Below are positions 12,546 through 24,333 of a stretch of DNA of 64,000 bases, piece by piece. The stretch's first letter is position 1; every line of letters starts with the position of its first letter. Origin of the DNA: Linnemannia hyalina (lineage: Eukaryota > Mortierellomycota > Mortierellomycetes > Mortierellales > Mortierellaceae). The notes below the pieces were generated by a model, which worked only from the letters and a program-made list of their open reading frames with translations, was not told the origin of the DNA and searched no databases. The stretch lies in assembly GCA_019671135.1 (NCBI GenBank), contig JAHRHY010000027.1, positions 265,987 through 329,986 of the forward strand, given 5' to 3'. Position numbers and translations under genes: made by a program.

Positions 12546-15500
12546 CTAATCGTAGCGAGAGACATCATGGAGACGCATAACCTCATTCCAGTCCTTTCTT
12601 CTCCGGCGCTTGATCGAAAAGTAACTTCCCGAAAGCATGCCCATCCACCCACTGTCAGCCTTTTTGGTCTTGTTCTCCTTGACCAGCTCCTCAGGGTCCT
12701 CGGGCAATTTCAAGAACTGAACTGCAAAATCATGGACACGGCCTGCAAGTTCCTGACGATAATCCCGAAGCGAGTACATCGTATCCTCAGTCATGAACAC
12801 CAATCGCAGCAATGACAGCATTGACTTGGCGTTATGGATCAAATCCTCCAACCATCTGATCGTACTAGAGAAGGGGATTGTCAAAGGAGTGAACATGTAT
12901 GATGAGTAAAGGTGCTCAAGTGAAAACCATTCGATTGAGGATAATCCATAAACGCCCCCAAGATACTTACAGCCACATGAGGACAACAATGCCAGGGCCG
13001 GTAAAAAGAGCAATGGGGAAGGTCATCAGGACCCAGAATCCCCAGATAATAGGCAAGAAGAATGCCGAAATCATCAACTTGTACTGAGCAATCTCATCCA
13101 AGTTGTCCTCCAAAGGTCCCTTCCTACGAATCCGTCTCTCCTGGTACCTAATTTTACAAACAAGTGGAAAACAAGAATTAGTTGTCCGTCCTACTAACAA
13201 TGAATTGCTCAAAGTCTTTACAACAAAATATGTCAAAATAATCGTGAACATACTTGACGGCAATAAATACGGGCCCCCAGAGGATGAGTCCAGGGATGCA
13301 GATAGTTGACAACAAGCAAGCCAACAAGAACCGCTGGAACAGCTTGCCCAGAAGCACCTTGACTGGAGGCTTGCCCTGCTTAATGCGATAATCCTTGAGG
13401 TGGTAAAAGTCCAGCTGATCTTGGTATTCCTATTACCCGCCGAAAGCCAACATGTCACACATATGTTAGGAATACCAATATCTGCAGCACAAGAGTTGAC
13501 ACTGTGAAAAAAATGGACAGGCCCAAGGTCAACTTACGGCAAGATCGGTGGCAAGCTCATCCATCTTGCGAGCTGTATCGGCATTCAACCTGACGGGCCG
13601 CTGCATCTCCGAAGAATCGCTGTTCTCTCCATCACTGCCACTGTTCTCCTGCTTCCTCTGCTCCTCATCCAGCTTTCCCTTCAAAGACTCCTGCTTGTGC
13701 TGTCCAAAGGCAGAGACAAATTTCTGGGTCAAACGGACATACTGTCCAAGTGAGATCCGCGTGCCTAAATCGCCAGCGTACAGCTTACGAGCCACATGAC
13801 CCACGCGTACAGTCTGCCAGTCGTCAGCATCCAACAAGTTCGATCTGACGGTGGACTCGAGCAACTCTGTCAGTTTCGTGATCGCCTCTGTCCGCTCCTC
13901 CTTGACGGTCGAGAACAGCATGGGATCCTGTTGAGGTGTCAGCACAATTGGAGGGTGGAATGTCACAAGCACATCTGAGCGGAACTTTTCGCGGTGCAAG
14001 TAGTTGATCGACGTCGTCATCAATGTCAACGAAAAGTCTGGCTGGTCCCTAAACTGGGCGAGAGTCTGTATATAGATTCATCCAGAGAAACGAAAAGCAG
14101 GAGGGAAGCCAGGACATGAGATAAGGGAACAGGGTTAGCCATTGTGTGCTCCATGGACGTGAGTAAAAGCTAGGGAATAGAAATATACCCTGAGCAATGT
14201 ACAAAGAGCATAGCGCGGTCGAAAATAGGGCATTCGGAATGACAAATCACGGTTCTAGGCAAATATCGGACTTTTTTCACTTACATCGCTGGCAATCATG
14301 GCCACTCCAGCCTTGAAGGGTGCAAGCTGAGGATGGTAACGAGAGATGCCTTCAGGGAACATGCTATTAATTGGACATAAACGGCAAAACAGACAGAAAG
14401 GGGTGAGTGAGCTAGCCCTTGTTACTTTCCCCCCTGCAACTCGCTGCAATTCTTCATGCTCACAAGCCAGAAGAAACAAATCGCGTAAAAATGTTTTTTT
14501 TTTTTTTTTTTTTTTGGGGGGTTGCATGATGTGTATACTCATCCATAGTCCCTGGAAAACTCTCTTTTCTGCCTCTTGGTTTTCACACGAAATCGCGACA
14601 TGCAACCTCGATTCTTGTGTTTGTCTTGCATGTGCCAGAAAAAGTGCAACAATCCACAAGAGGGACGAAGGGTCAAGAACAACACCACAACAACATTTGC
14701 AAAAAATAGGAGGAGGGAGACAACTTACCACACACAGCTTCCGGTTCCCAGACTATCGATCAAAGCACTCATCGTATTCGCATTGTCCACTTTTTGGTTA
14801 TCATAGTCCTTTCGTCGTTTGATGGGGATAGTTCCAGCGTTCTTAATGACATAGCTATGATGGGTTCATAAAAGAGAGCAATTGAAGAGGAGGAGAGTAA
14901 AAGAATAACAGTTAGCTCTGGACAACCGACTGATCAGCGAGCGAACAGCAATACGAGTGGTATGTACAACAACGTTACAACGGGAAAAACAAGGGGGTGG
15001 ACAAAGAACGGAGGGAGGGACGAAAATAACACAGCGAAACATTGCCAAGGCGATAATCAAAGGAAAGCCCGAGGAACAGCCGCCAAGTCAACCTAGCACT
15101 TACTTGAAGACTCCAGGCTTGTGCCAGAAGGTGTCCTTGGCGGTCAACCGGATCATGCTCCTGCTCTTGGGTGGTACTGTCGAGAGGATGGCAATTGCGT
15201 CTGTCAGACTGTTGCTATGGTTCGCCACTATCCATTATCCATTAGCCATGAAAGTTAAAAGTCAAGCACTAACAGAGTTAATGCGTTGTGACGGGATAGT
15301 TTTCACACTAACAATTTTTTCCCTCCTCTGAATGATTTCATCGATGATGCTACATTCGGTTAAACGTCCAAGTAGGGAAGGTAGAGCGAGAGTGCTAAAC
15401 ATACCGAGTATCGCGGGGTAGTTGTCGGGGGCAATGTTCTCGGTGCCCTCGACCTCGACGGTGCCATAGAAGGAGTGGAGGCAGATCTGGAAGAAGAAGC

Positions 15501-15720
15501 GGATGGCCTTGTACATCGGTGGAGGCACGTTGGTGTTGGCGCTCTTCAGGCTGGCAATACTCTCTTGACTCTCGTCGCTGTCGTTGTTGTTGTTGTTGTT
15601 GTCCTTGCCATTGATGGCAGTAGCACCATGGTCGTTGGCGCTGGCGTTGGCATGACCATCAGTGTTGGTAGTCTGGTCCTTGAGGTCGGCCGGCGTTCTC
15701 TTTCGTAGTGGATTTACCAT
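12546..15720 (-). CDS. Glycerol-3-phosphate / DHAP acyltransferase (Gpt2/Sct1 type)
   Basis: This enzyme catalyses the first acylation of glycerolipid synthesis, adding an acyl chain to glycerol-3-phosphate or dihydroxyacetone phosphate at the ER membrane. Eight exons close in phase: 15720-15405, 15227-15104, 14854-14729, 14363-14285, 14065-13538, 13429-13254, 13147-12971 and 12864-12546, giving about 614 residues. The PlsC acyltransferase motifs are present: VANHSNSLTD (His109, Asp115), GTIPIKRR (about 154-161) and FPEGIS (191-196). The HxNxxxD spacing fits the fungal Gpt2/Sct1 group. Hydrophobic segments near the C terminus (around LLACLLSTICIPGLIL and FFLPIIWGFWVLMTF) are likely membrane spans. 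The first 45 residues are polar, with an Asn/Asp-rich run. Intron 3 contains a T run of over 20 bases at about 14,497. Confidence 0.92.
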
Positions 15721-16321
15721 CACAAGTGTGTCGGTGTTGTAAGTTGAATGAATGTGTTTTTGAGGTATGAGTTTGTATGAAGTGTGGAGAGAAGAAAAGT
15801 GGGTGAAACGTGAAAGAAGAGGGAGAAAGAAATGTAAGTAAAAAGAGTGATCGAGGGATCGAATCCAATTGGACAGTCAATTAAAGATGTTGTCAATTAA
15901 AGATTGCGCCACCAGATTTATTCACAGGTGAAGTAATGTACAAAGGTGCAGACAAAATGAAAAAGTGGCAGACAATAATAAAAAAAGTGTTTCTAGGTTG
16001 GGGGACAAGAAAAAAAAAACTACAATGTCTTGTGCGCCAAGAGGCCGTGGGACGAAAGAAATAGAGAATGTCCTGTTCCTGACTCTCCTCCTCCTGGGAT
16101 TGCAAGGTTATGATGCAGACTTCAAGGGTGGTGGCATGCTCTGTCGCCTATGATGGATCCAGCCAAACCAACAAACGAAAGCAGAGAAGCGACAAGAAGA
16201 ACAATGGTATAGTTGAGTGTGAGTGATCAGGAACTCAATAATGCACGGCTAAAGGGCGGACCAACGAAACGGCACGGAGGGGAAAACGAGGAAGAGGGAA
16301 AGTAAAAGATTGCTTTGCAGC
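15721..16321. other. Intergenic region between acyltransferase and transporter genes
   Basis: Contains the 5' flank of the acyltransferase (-) and the 3' flank of the nucleotide-sugar transporter (-). I see no gene in it. Composition is A/G-rich on the + strand. Confidence 0.45.
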
Positions 16322-17418
16322 TTACTTTTTCTGCGGTCGAATAAATCTTGGAATCGCAGCGTCAGGTCGGCCATAGAGGAAGGTGGCCAGGATCACCACA
16401 AGAGTTCCCATCTGAAACTGAATCGAAGGCTCAAAGTCGAAAAAGAAGACTGAGATCATTCCTGAAATGATGATCGACAGTGACGTCGCGAAGCCCTTCA
16501 GGATGTTGTCGGCGTACTTGACCACAATAGCGACCAACAGTCCACCGAGCGCCTGGTTGGTGATGACGTACCAGGTGATAAAAGAATATCCTTGGAACAT
16601 GCCGCCATCGTAGATCTTTTGTCGGTCGTAGAACATGGCGAGGAAGCTGAAGAGGGATCCCGAAACACCCAGCTGAAGGTTACGCACCCACATGTCCGAC
16701 TCGGTGCCTTTGAGGATCTTCTCAAAGTAACAGCCAGCAAATCCAGACGAAACGCAGGATGTCAGCACGGCAAACAGTCCGATGATGGGGTTCTGGCTGA
16801 CCAACGAGTCGTCCTCGGGGGGTGATGAATCGAGCTCGTCGCCCATTCCAGATGAATCCAAATAGTTCGAATCGCCCTCGTCACTCTTTGAGGTGTCCAG
16901 CACCACAGGGCTCTTGGGCGTGCCGACGTTCTGCAATTGGACCAGAGTGACGCCCAGCATCAAAAGGCAGAGCGAGAGCCACTTTTGTTTGGTGAGCCGT
17001 CTGTTGAGCATGACAACCGAAAAGATAGCGGTTGAAAGGATCTTGAGCTGGTAGGTGACTTGGAATGTGGCGGCTTCGAGGTTGGAGAGTGCGATATAGA
17101 GTAGGTTGTTTTGGAGGGCGTACAGTCCTGAGGGGATCAGCAACCTGAGAAGCTCCCGTGGTTGGCCTAGGACGTCGTTGCGAAGGATGTGGATTGTCCT
17201 GGAGATCGACTGGGTCCTGTAAGCCAAGATTCCTGTGCAGGTGCAGAGCTTGATGATCTCGGCAAGAAAGACGGCTGTTGACGCCAGGTACATGGGCTGA
17301 TCAGGACCGACAGAGACGCGTGAGTAGCGCATCATAAGTACGAGAACACTGTTTTGCAGCAGAAGCACCACCAGAGACAAGTGCTTCATTGAAACGCCAA
17401 GAAAAGTGGGACTCTCTT
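16322..17418 (-). CDS. Nucleotide-sugar transporter, SLC35A family (5' end unresolved)
   Basis: This Golgi/ER membrane antiporter brings a UDP-sugar into the lumen in exchange for UMP. The protein is hydrophobic with about ten predicted spans. It carries SLC35A landmarks: MKHLSLVVLLLQNSVLVLMM, MRYSR, the segment SGLYALQNNLLYIALSNL, FQVTYQLKILSTAIFSVVML and the late helix block GLLVAIVVKYADNILKGF. Substrate (UDP-galactose or UDP-GlcNAc) cannot be settled. A loop of about 45 residues rich in Ser/Asp replaces a shorter one in relatives. The first in-frame ATG is at 17,389, but the frame stays open to a good acceptor at 17,419-17,420, and ESPTFLGVS looks conserved, so an upstream exon is likely. 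One in-phase candidate is 17,696-17,465 joined by a 46-nt intron, with a weak donor. Confidence 0.85.
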
Positions 17419-18028
17419 CTAGATAATGTAGAAAAAAGTGGTTCGATACTGATGTTAGTTCCACTTGATGTACTGTGTTGGTGCCGTTTGATCTGTACTA
17501 TGAAGGGGCCCCACGGTCTCAATCGAATGCCGTTGCTTTCAGGCGGGGACACCAGTAGAGTAGAATTAAGAACTTGTTGATATCCTTGTTGTCCTCTCAA
17601 TCTGGGAGAATAGTGCTCCCGATTTAGCGTTTGGTGGTTATCAGGTTTATCTTTTGTTGTGTTGTGTTGTTGTTGTTTTGTTGTCGAAGGTTGCATCCCC
17701 TTTGTCAGGCAGTATTTTTGTCGCATAGCCTTATCATCCCGCGACTAGTGCAAAGGCGGTGCGTCCGTCACCTCTTTCTCTTTGGTGTCCTTTGATCACC
17801 ATCGCGAGCACAGATACAACAACAGGAACGGCCTTTTCTTTCCATTGCCTTTGAAAATGGATTAAAAAAAACAGCATAGAAATGTCCCCCCTAAACACCT
17901 GCAACCCCTCATTCAGTCCCTCTCAGAAAAGGGTGTCGGATTGAAAATAGAAATGGCCCCACAACGACAAACGAGACACGAACACAAACACAAACAAACA
18001 AGCGAACACACATAACCATGAAACTTAC

Positions 18029-19163
18029 GTCTGCCGCCTCGTCCCTGATGATGAATCGTCGGTAGTGATCCAAGCTGCTTCTCATTGTCGGCATAATGCG
18101 AACGTCCAGTCTTGGTAGAGAGCGACTTGAAGTGCAACGGCGTTGTGGTTTCGTAGGAGTGTTCCGACGACGAATTGCTTCCCATGCCAATCCCACCTCC
18201 TAGCCCTCCCCCTCCGCCACCACCGCCTCCTCCGATGTGCATGCTGGCTGAAGTTGAGGCGGATACTGGCACGGAATGATCTGAAGGATTATCCGAGGTA
18301 ATTGGAATGGGGAACGACGACTTTAGCGGAGTGTGGGGTCGGTGTTGCAGAGGACTGTTGGAAATAAGGGTGCTGATGCTGCTGTTGCTGTTAGCGAGGT
18401 TAATATTAGAATGGCTTCTCTGGCTGACGGCACTCGAGGAAGACGAGGTGTAGAGGTCGCTTGGGTGGTTAGAAGTAGCGCTATTGTGGTCGATTTTAGC
18501 GCTTGAGCCAAGACTAATCGAGCGCTGGAGATGGAGAGGGGGTGTGCTGTTTGAAACCAAGCGAGCACTCTCGTGGCGATGAGCCGATGAGGAGGTGGAG
18601 GGATCGAGTGAGAGATGCATTCCTGAAGGGTGCGGGTGGAGAATATGTTGGTTGTGGTGGTGGAAGGACGAGTCTGTTGTTGCTGGTGTGCTGGAGCTGC
18701 TGGAACCGAGAAGCGTCGTTTGTGAGTGCTGGCGGGAGTGGGGTGGCGACGAATTGTGGACTGGCATCGATGAGGGTAAGAGAGGAAAGTGGGGCCGGGT
18801 GTCAGCGAGTGATCCTGATCCTGAGGCTCCAATTGAAGGTCCTGTAGCTGTCACTCCCGATAGAAGAGGCTCAGAGGATCGTGGTGGAGACAGCGATCTT
18901 GACTTTGAAATTTGACTGGGACGAGAGAACGAGAGTGGACGACCAGATCTTGTTGTTGAAGGAGGGGTCGTTACTGGAGCAGCACCGGATTGAGCCAAGG
19001 TGGAGGATGACGACGGATCCTGGTGGGATCCTCCTGTAGACAAAGTCGAAGACGAAGCAGGTGCGGTGAAGAGCTGCTTGGAGTGGTCTGTGTTGATGCT
19101 TCTTGTCCTCGGACGGGAAAGGTGGCTCTGTGGACTCAGCGAGGAGGTAGTTCCCGCGGACAT
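18029..19163 (-). CDS. Serine-rich disordered protein (3' exon unresolved)
   Basis: I do not recognise this protein. From the ATG at 19,163 an open frame of 378 codons runs to a clean donor at 18,028-18,027 (GTAAGT). It is Ser/Thr/Pro/His-rich with scattered RS, SPP and SH motifs and a run of 11 glycines with an adjacent Gly-rich patch near residues 315-330. The last part (STKTGRSHYADNEKQLGSLP) is less biased and may be a short conserved motif. Two acceptors downstream would end the protein: one after two codons, the other after about 60. Many phosphorylatable SP and RxxS sites suggest a regulated scaffold, but that is inference. The gene is divergent from the peroxiredoxin gene. Confidence 0.6.
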
Positions 19164-20119
19164 TATTTTCTCTTGAGTAGGTTTGTTGGACGAACAGACG
19201 GCGACTATATTGTCACTTGGCAACGGTGGGTGAGAGTGGAGGTATTGTTGTCAGGTGAAGAAGAGGATGATGAAAAAAGAAAAAAAAAAGGATGAGAAAG
19301 GAGAAGGAGGAGGAAAAGAAAAAAGAGATGTCTGAAGAAAACAAAAGTATTCCCGCTGGACCTTTTGACAACAACAGGAAGAACAGAGGGAGTGAGAGCA
19401 ACAAGGGAACGAAAAGAAAAAATTGCCTGAAGTGGCTGTTGGAACTTGGAGGATCTGATCTTGCACGGGATTGGCACGTCTTCGTGGAAGAGAGATCCAG
19501 GGTGGAGACCCTTGGCTTCTGGCTGATCAACCGCCATTCGCTTATCACCACGTCGATGGTAGCTCAATTTGCCAGGTTTCTCTCCTCCACCAAGAACTTT
19601 TCTTCTCTTTTTTTTTTCTTTTTTTTTGACCCCCTGTTTCTTTTTGTTTCCCTCCCCTCCTCCTGATCCTTGAAACGTTCTGTCAATCGTTCATTCATGT
19701 CAAGGTGTGCTCACACACATATCTTGTCGCATGGCCCTTGCTCGCCAACTTCTCACGAACACAAAAATGACACCCCCCACTTACCCACCTGTGCTTCATG
19801 GCGTGAAGTTACGCCTTGTCAGTCAGTCAACAACAGCCCGATAAGGGTCCACATGCACGAAACATCCACATGGGGGAATAAAGATGAAGCATCCTTCGTC
19901 AACGCAAGAACAACAACAGCTGTGGACCAAGGGGACGACCCCCTTGTATCCTTTTGCTCTGACTCGACATCCCGCCATTTCTTTCGTTGATCAATTAAGG
20001 GTTTTCTCCTCAGACGCGTTTCCTTTCCTGCAAGGTTGTTGGCCCTTTGATCTCTCTCCCCAACCCCATCACCCCATCACCCCGTTCCATCTTTTCGCTT
20101 CCTCACATCATATTCAACC
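19164..20119. promoter_or_regulatory. Divergent intergenic region upstream of the peroxiredoxin gene
   Basis: A purine-rich stretch (19,255-19,420) and a T-rich stretch (19,600-19,640) dominate. The region must hold the promoters of the serine-rich gene (-) and the peroxiredoxin (+). No TATA box or coding exon could be supported. Confidence 0.35.
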
Positions 20120-21306
20120 ATGCTCCGTGCCTCTCGTGTCCTCTTCGTATGTCATTCCACATTTCAACCAAAGCAGCAACCCATTCTTTCCTGAACACGT
20201 TTGCTCTTTCCTTCACACACACCGCTGACACTTTCCCACGATAAAAATTACGTGTCATTTTTTTATCTTTACCTAGTCATCCAACTTGGTCTCCAAGTCG
20301 TTCAACTCTGCTTCAGTCCTTCAACGCTCTAGCCCTGCTGATACCGTCAACCCCGCCGAGCTCTTTGGATCTGCCAAGAAGGCCGTCCTCATCGGTGTCC
20401 CTGGCGCCTTCACCCCTGGTTCGTGTTGAATTTTTTTCTTGTTATTTTGGGTCAGCCAGGTGGAAACATGGGACAATTGATCTGTGATGTTTTTATTGAC
20501 TCCTACTCTTCTCCGAACTTTAGGCTGCTCCAAGGTAAACACCGAAAGCGACAGGACCCGATTGGACATGAGATGCTGCACGACGAGCAAGCGGACAGCG
20601 CATATCAAGGAACAGGGACAATCGATCTAATACGGATCCATCACTCTTTGACCTTGACATAGACCCACGTCCCTGGCTACCTCAAGCATTACGATGAATT
20701 GAAGAACAAGGGCGTCGAGCTGATCGGATGCGTCTCTGTCAACGATGCCTTTGTCATGGATGCCTGGGGCAAGGACTTGAACGTTGGCGACAAGGTCACC
20801 ATGCTTGCTGACCCTCAGGGCAAGTTCGTCAAGGACCTCGGATTGGACTTTGACGCCTCCGGTATGTTGCGGATCAAACCTTACACGTCCTTGTTTGACT
20901 GTTTGTTCTTTTGTGAAGAGAGATTGTAAAATGTGGGGCCTTGCATTTCTAACCAATAATTTGTTCATCGTTGGATGTCAGCTGCTCTTGGTGGACACCG
21001 TTCTAAGCGCTTCGCTTTGGTTTTGGAGGTACGTTGATGCCAATTAGAGGAATGACACCCTGCCAGGACCATCCAATCAGACTAATGACCCTTTGTTCCC
21101 TTTCTTTTCAACCTCGGCATCATAGAACGGCAAGATCACCAAGGCCTTTGTCGAGGTGAGAGACAAGTACATGCGACCATGAAGGCAATATGGTCATTTA
21201 TTGAACTGAGTGGCCTGCTAACACCCGCCTTTTTTTTTTTGTGATATAGCCCAACAACACTGGATTGTCTGTCACCCTCGCCGAGAACCTCTTGAAGGAG
21301 CTGTAA
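20120..21306 (+). CDS. Peroxiredoxin, Prx5/AHP1 type
   Basis: This thiol peroxidase reduces hydrogen peroxide and alkyl hydroperoxides. Seven exons close in phase: 20120-20146, 20277-20418, 20524-20534 (11 nt), 20663-20861, 20982-21028, 21126-21155 and 21250-21306, giving 170 residues. The peroxidatic cysteine is Cys58 in GAFTPGCSK; the Prx5 markers GYLKHYDELKNKG, VSVNDAFVMDAWGK and MLADPQGKFVKDLGL follow. A second cysteine sits in LIGCVSVND. The N terminus MLRASRVLF... is basic and hydroxylated, as in mitochondrial presequences. The usual N-terminal strand motif (VGDxxP) is absent; the frame passes straight from the presequence-like segment to SSPADTVNPAELFG. Either it is lost or an exon choice is wrong, but the intron sequence does not contain it. 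Confidence 0.88.
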
Positions 21307-21539
21307 CTCGTACTACTCGGTCAAATACAAAATGCATCTGCAACATTATCTCACTTGTTTATTGGCCGACAAGATGGCATTGATGACAATGTTCAGCACT
21401 CTTTTTTTCATATAAACAGAGAGGGGTATGGAATCGAGAAGTGGTGGTGAAAATTATGGAGAGCATAACATATCGTGGTAGGAGGTAGGGGGGAAGCTGC
21501 ATGGCGTAAGTGGACACCCTGTCTCTAAGACGGGTGTCG

Positions 21540-21839
21540 CTAAGGCTTGCGAAGGATGACTAGGTAGCAGGGAAGGATGGCCTATCTGAGGAGCACCAAC
21601 AACAAGGAGGTTAGGCTTGTATATATTTCATCCCGAAAGAGAATCGCATTGAAAATGAGCACGCACAACTTTGAGGTTTCGCAATCCTACCTTCCCATTC
21701 GGGACGGAGCAGATGTCGTCGATCTGGAAGCGATGGCGTCGAGACTTGGCCAAAAACATGGGCAAGTAAGCCTGCTGCCCTGACTTTCTGAGGGCATATC
21801 CCAGCGCCGTTGCCTTAGTTCGAGGAAAAGAAATGATAT
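21540..21839 (-). pseudogene. Partial HGT/HCGC-family copy (exons 2 and 3 only)
   Basis: The minus strand carries an exon-2-like segment at 21839-21691 (contains ALRKSG, matching ALRKCG of the intact gene at 22,169) and a 42-nt exon 3 at 21581-21540 (AILPCYLVILRKP then stop) that matches DILPCFLAVLRNP of that gene in length and sequence. Acceptor and donor sites are kept. No exon 1 with the HGT/HCGC motif exists in the 330 bases upstream, before the next gene begins. It is a 5'-truncated tandem copy, probably non-functional. The start of the exon-2 segment also looks slipped by a base relative to HFFSPN of its relative. Confidence 0.7.
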
Positions 21840-22168
21840 CTACGAGTTCAAGATCACGAGATCAGGGAAAAGAAGGAAGGGAAAATGCGAACGATGCTGC
21901 TTCCTTCCTTCCCAACCTTGTTGGAGGCGCAGAACAGTCATGTTTTGATTAACGCGAACTCTCAGTTAGCCTCTCGATGGGATCAGGCATCCATAACGGG
22001 GTTATCACTTCTCCTATTCCTCGCCATTTCTTCAAATGTAAGGACGCCAGCCGCAGCGTGGATCTGTGCTTTTTTTTATTTGACAAAACGAGACAAAGTG
22101 AAGGGAGGAAGCTAGCATAAAGGCATACGATAGCGTCATTTTACCCATAGGCGCCCAAGTCAAATTGT

Positions 22169-22920
22169 TTAGGGGTTGCGAAGGACAGCCAAGAAGCAAG
22201 GTAGGATGTCCTATCAAATTACCAATAACCACAAAGAAGATGAGTTTACGCACATACATTTCAGAGGAAGAAAGATCGCAAGGAGTAGATGCGGGCACAC
22301 CAGTATCAAGATTTTCGTTTAACATACCGTGTCGTTCCGGACAGAGGAGAAGTTAGCGTTTTGCTTGTTGTCGAATCGAGCCTTGACGAGGAAGATGGAC
22401 GACGTTGCAAACCCGCATTTTCTCAAAGCATTGCCGCGTGCCGTAGTCCAGTTTGGAGAGAAAAAATGACCTAAGAGTTCATTGATTCATTGGCAAGTCG
22501 AACAATCTCGATGAGCTGCAAAGAATTTAGTTTGAGGCTCCAGTCGAGAAACTCTCAGTTGGAAGTGACAATGCGACTATTACCTCTTTTGCTGTAGATC
22601 AGCAGGTGACCATGGTTCAAGATCCCTTGAGTCGCGCAGGCCCCGCCGCACCAGTTGCTGGCATCGCCGCACCAGCTGCTGGCATTGATGGTGGTCAAAT
22701 CTGTATCGATACTTCGCCTGGAGACACATCCGCAATGGCCGGTGCCGTGAAAGAAGATCGACGGGTAGGAGTCGAATTTGTCGAAGCTGTGAGTACCCGT
22801 CGTCTCGTAGATTATCTTGTAGAGCTTCAATAGCCTGTGGGCACCAAAGACTGCTTGGTACTGTAGAAACTCTGGAGAGGTCGGCGCCAGGGGCTCGAGG
22901 TGTTGACCTTTTAGGCTCAT
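22169..22920 (-). CDS. Small HGT/HCGC protein, divergent ADP-ribosyltransferase-like (copy B)
   Basis: Three exons, 22920-22584, 22470-22328 and 22210-22169, join in phase to 173 residues. Visible motifs are FFHGTGHCGC (residues 56-65), NWCGGACATQGILNHGH (89-105), GHFFSPNWTTA across the first intron, and the C-terminal strand DILPCFLAVL. The order HGT, then Gly-Ile-Leu-x-x-Gly, then an FFS strand followed by a helix, then a terminal [ND]DILP-x-[YF] strand is how the PARP/ART fold is laid out. It also resembles fungal proteins annotated as PARP-catalytic-domain-like with cysteine pairs. The catalytic Glu position is not an obvious Glu. Function is therefore not assigned. Neighbours: the intact paralogue at 23,338 upstream and a truncated copy downstream, all on the same strand. 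Confidence 0.72.
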
Positions 22921-23337
22921 GGTGGTTATGGATTGGTTTTTAGAGGGGTGGTTGGGGGTGGGGAGAAGGAAAAGAGAGAGGGAAGGAAAAGAAAGAGAGG
23001 GGAAGAGGAAGAAAACGAGATGTGAATGATATGTTGTTCTCGCTCTCTTTCCCCAGCCCGCTGGTGATCTCACATTGGGAGCTGCGCTCACAGCACTCCT
23101 AGACATCATTGTGGAAACTAATACCCACAGCATTGCTTATGGTGACAATGCGGTGGTGTTTTATTGAACAACTTGACATCACTAATCTTGTGCAAAAAGA
23201 AAAAAAACGCTTGGCCGAAATGAACAGTGATGGTGGAGATGTGAAAGCGTGATGAGCATAAGGCAAGAAAAGATTGCACCGAGGAGGCGTCCTTTGATCA
23301 TCCTGGTGTAGAGGACAAGGAGCAACTTGCCTCACGT

Positions 23338-24076
23338 CTACTTGTGTACGATGGCGATGTAGACAGGCAAAATGTCCTATTATCGGAAGGAATACCGAGA
23401 GGCAAGAAACACGATGGTGAGTTTTTCAGAATGATTGAGCATGGTATTGCGGTGTGTAGGAGCAAACGCGAAATGTACCAACTTACGTTGTCGTTTTGGA
23501 CAGAATGGTAGTCCTCGAAAGGATAGATAACTTCGTTTTGAGGGTTCCTGGCGACACAAACAAAGATACTCAGGAGGGGTGATTCCGGGGCTGTCCCAAA
23601 AGACTTGCCGATTGCCATTTCTCGAGCGGTCTCCTCATCAAGTGAGAAAAAGTGGCCTGTACTCAACAATCCCCAGCGAAGTACAGTGTGAGAACCAAAG
23701 TCTGATCAAACAGGAGTAACAAAGCAATTTTGAGTAGAGTCCAAAAGAGCATTTCTTTACCTTGTGGACTCTTGGCCTTGAGGAAGCCGCTGCTGATGAT
23801 GCCCTTAGTACAACAGCGGGAATTTTTACACCAGGCATAGACAGGGATTCGGTCGTCTTCAGAATTGGCGATCATGAGGTCGGTGCATCCGCAGTGCGAG
23901 GTGCCATGGTAATAGGTGGTTCCGTCCCATTCATCCTCGTTGCCCAGGTATCCGCTGACAACCTCGGCGTAGATGATCTCGTAGAGGGCGACCAACCTGT
24001 CGAAGCGTTCCTCAAACATTTGGAATTCGATGGTTTCCTTGCGGATGGGCTCAAGGTAGACTCCTTGGATTGTCAT
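23338..24076 (-). CDS. Small HGT/HCGC protein, divergent ADP-ribosyltransferase-like (copy A)
   Basis: Exons 24076-23761, 23656-23487 and 23376-23338 join in phase to 174 residues, with intron positions and phases identical to copy B. Motifs: YYHGTSHCGC (55-64), AWCKNSRCCTKGIISSGF (81-98), GHFFSLDEETA (106-116), and a terminal strand DILPVYIAIVHK. Copies A and B differ widely in sequence but keep HGT, the cysteine pairs, HFFS and ILP, so selection probably acts on both. If ART-fold, His57 would be the first triad residue and a Phe would replace the usual Tyr. The start is the ATG aligned with that of copy B; an upstream in-frame ATG would add a Ser/Thr-rich tail. An 89-bp inverted repeat sits about 260 bases upstream. 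Confidence 0.74.
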
Positions 24077-24333
24077 GGCGATGTTGTTGCTAGTGGTTGA
24101 TGAAGTTGATGTTGTTGTTGGGAGAGAAGAGCGAGTGTTGAGAAAGGATGAGGGTTGTGGCAAAATGAGAGCGAGGGTGAGAACTGGGAACGTGACGATG
24201 AACAGGAGACAAGAATGGTGATTTGATCAGTTTTTCACTTTCTTGGCTTTGGTGATCTCCTTTCGACGCGTCATTGTCGCAATCGGACCTACTGATGGGC
24301 AAGCTACCATTCTGAAATATCAGTCTGCCTTTC

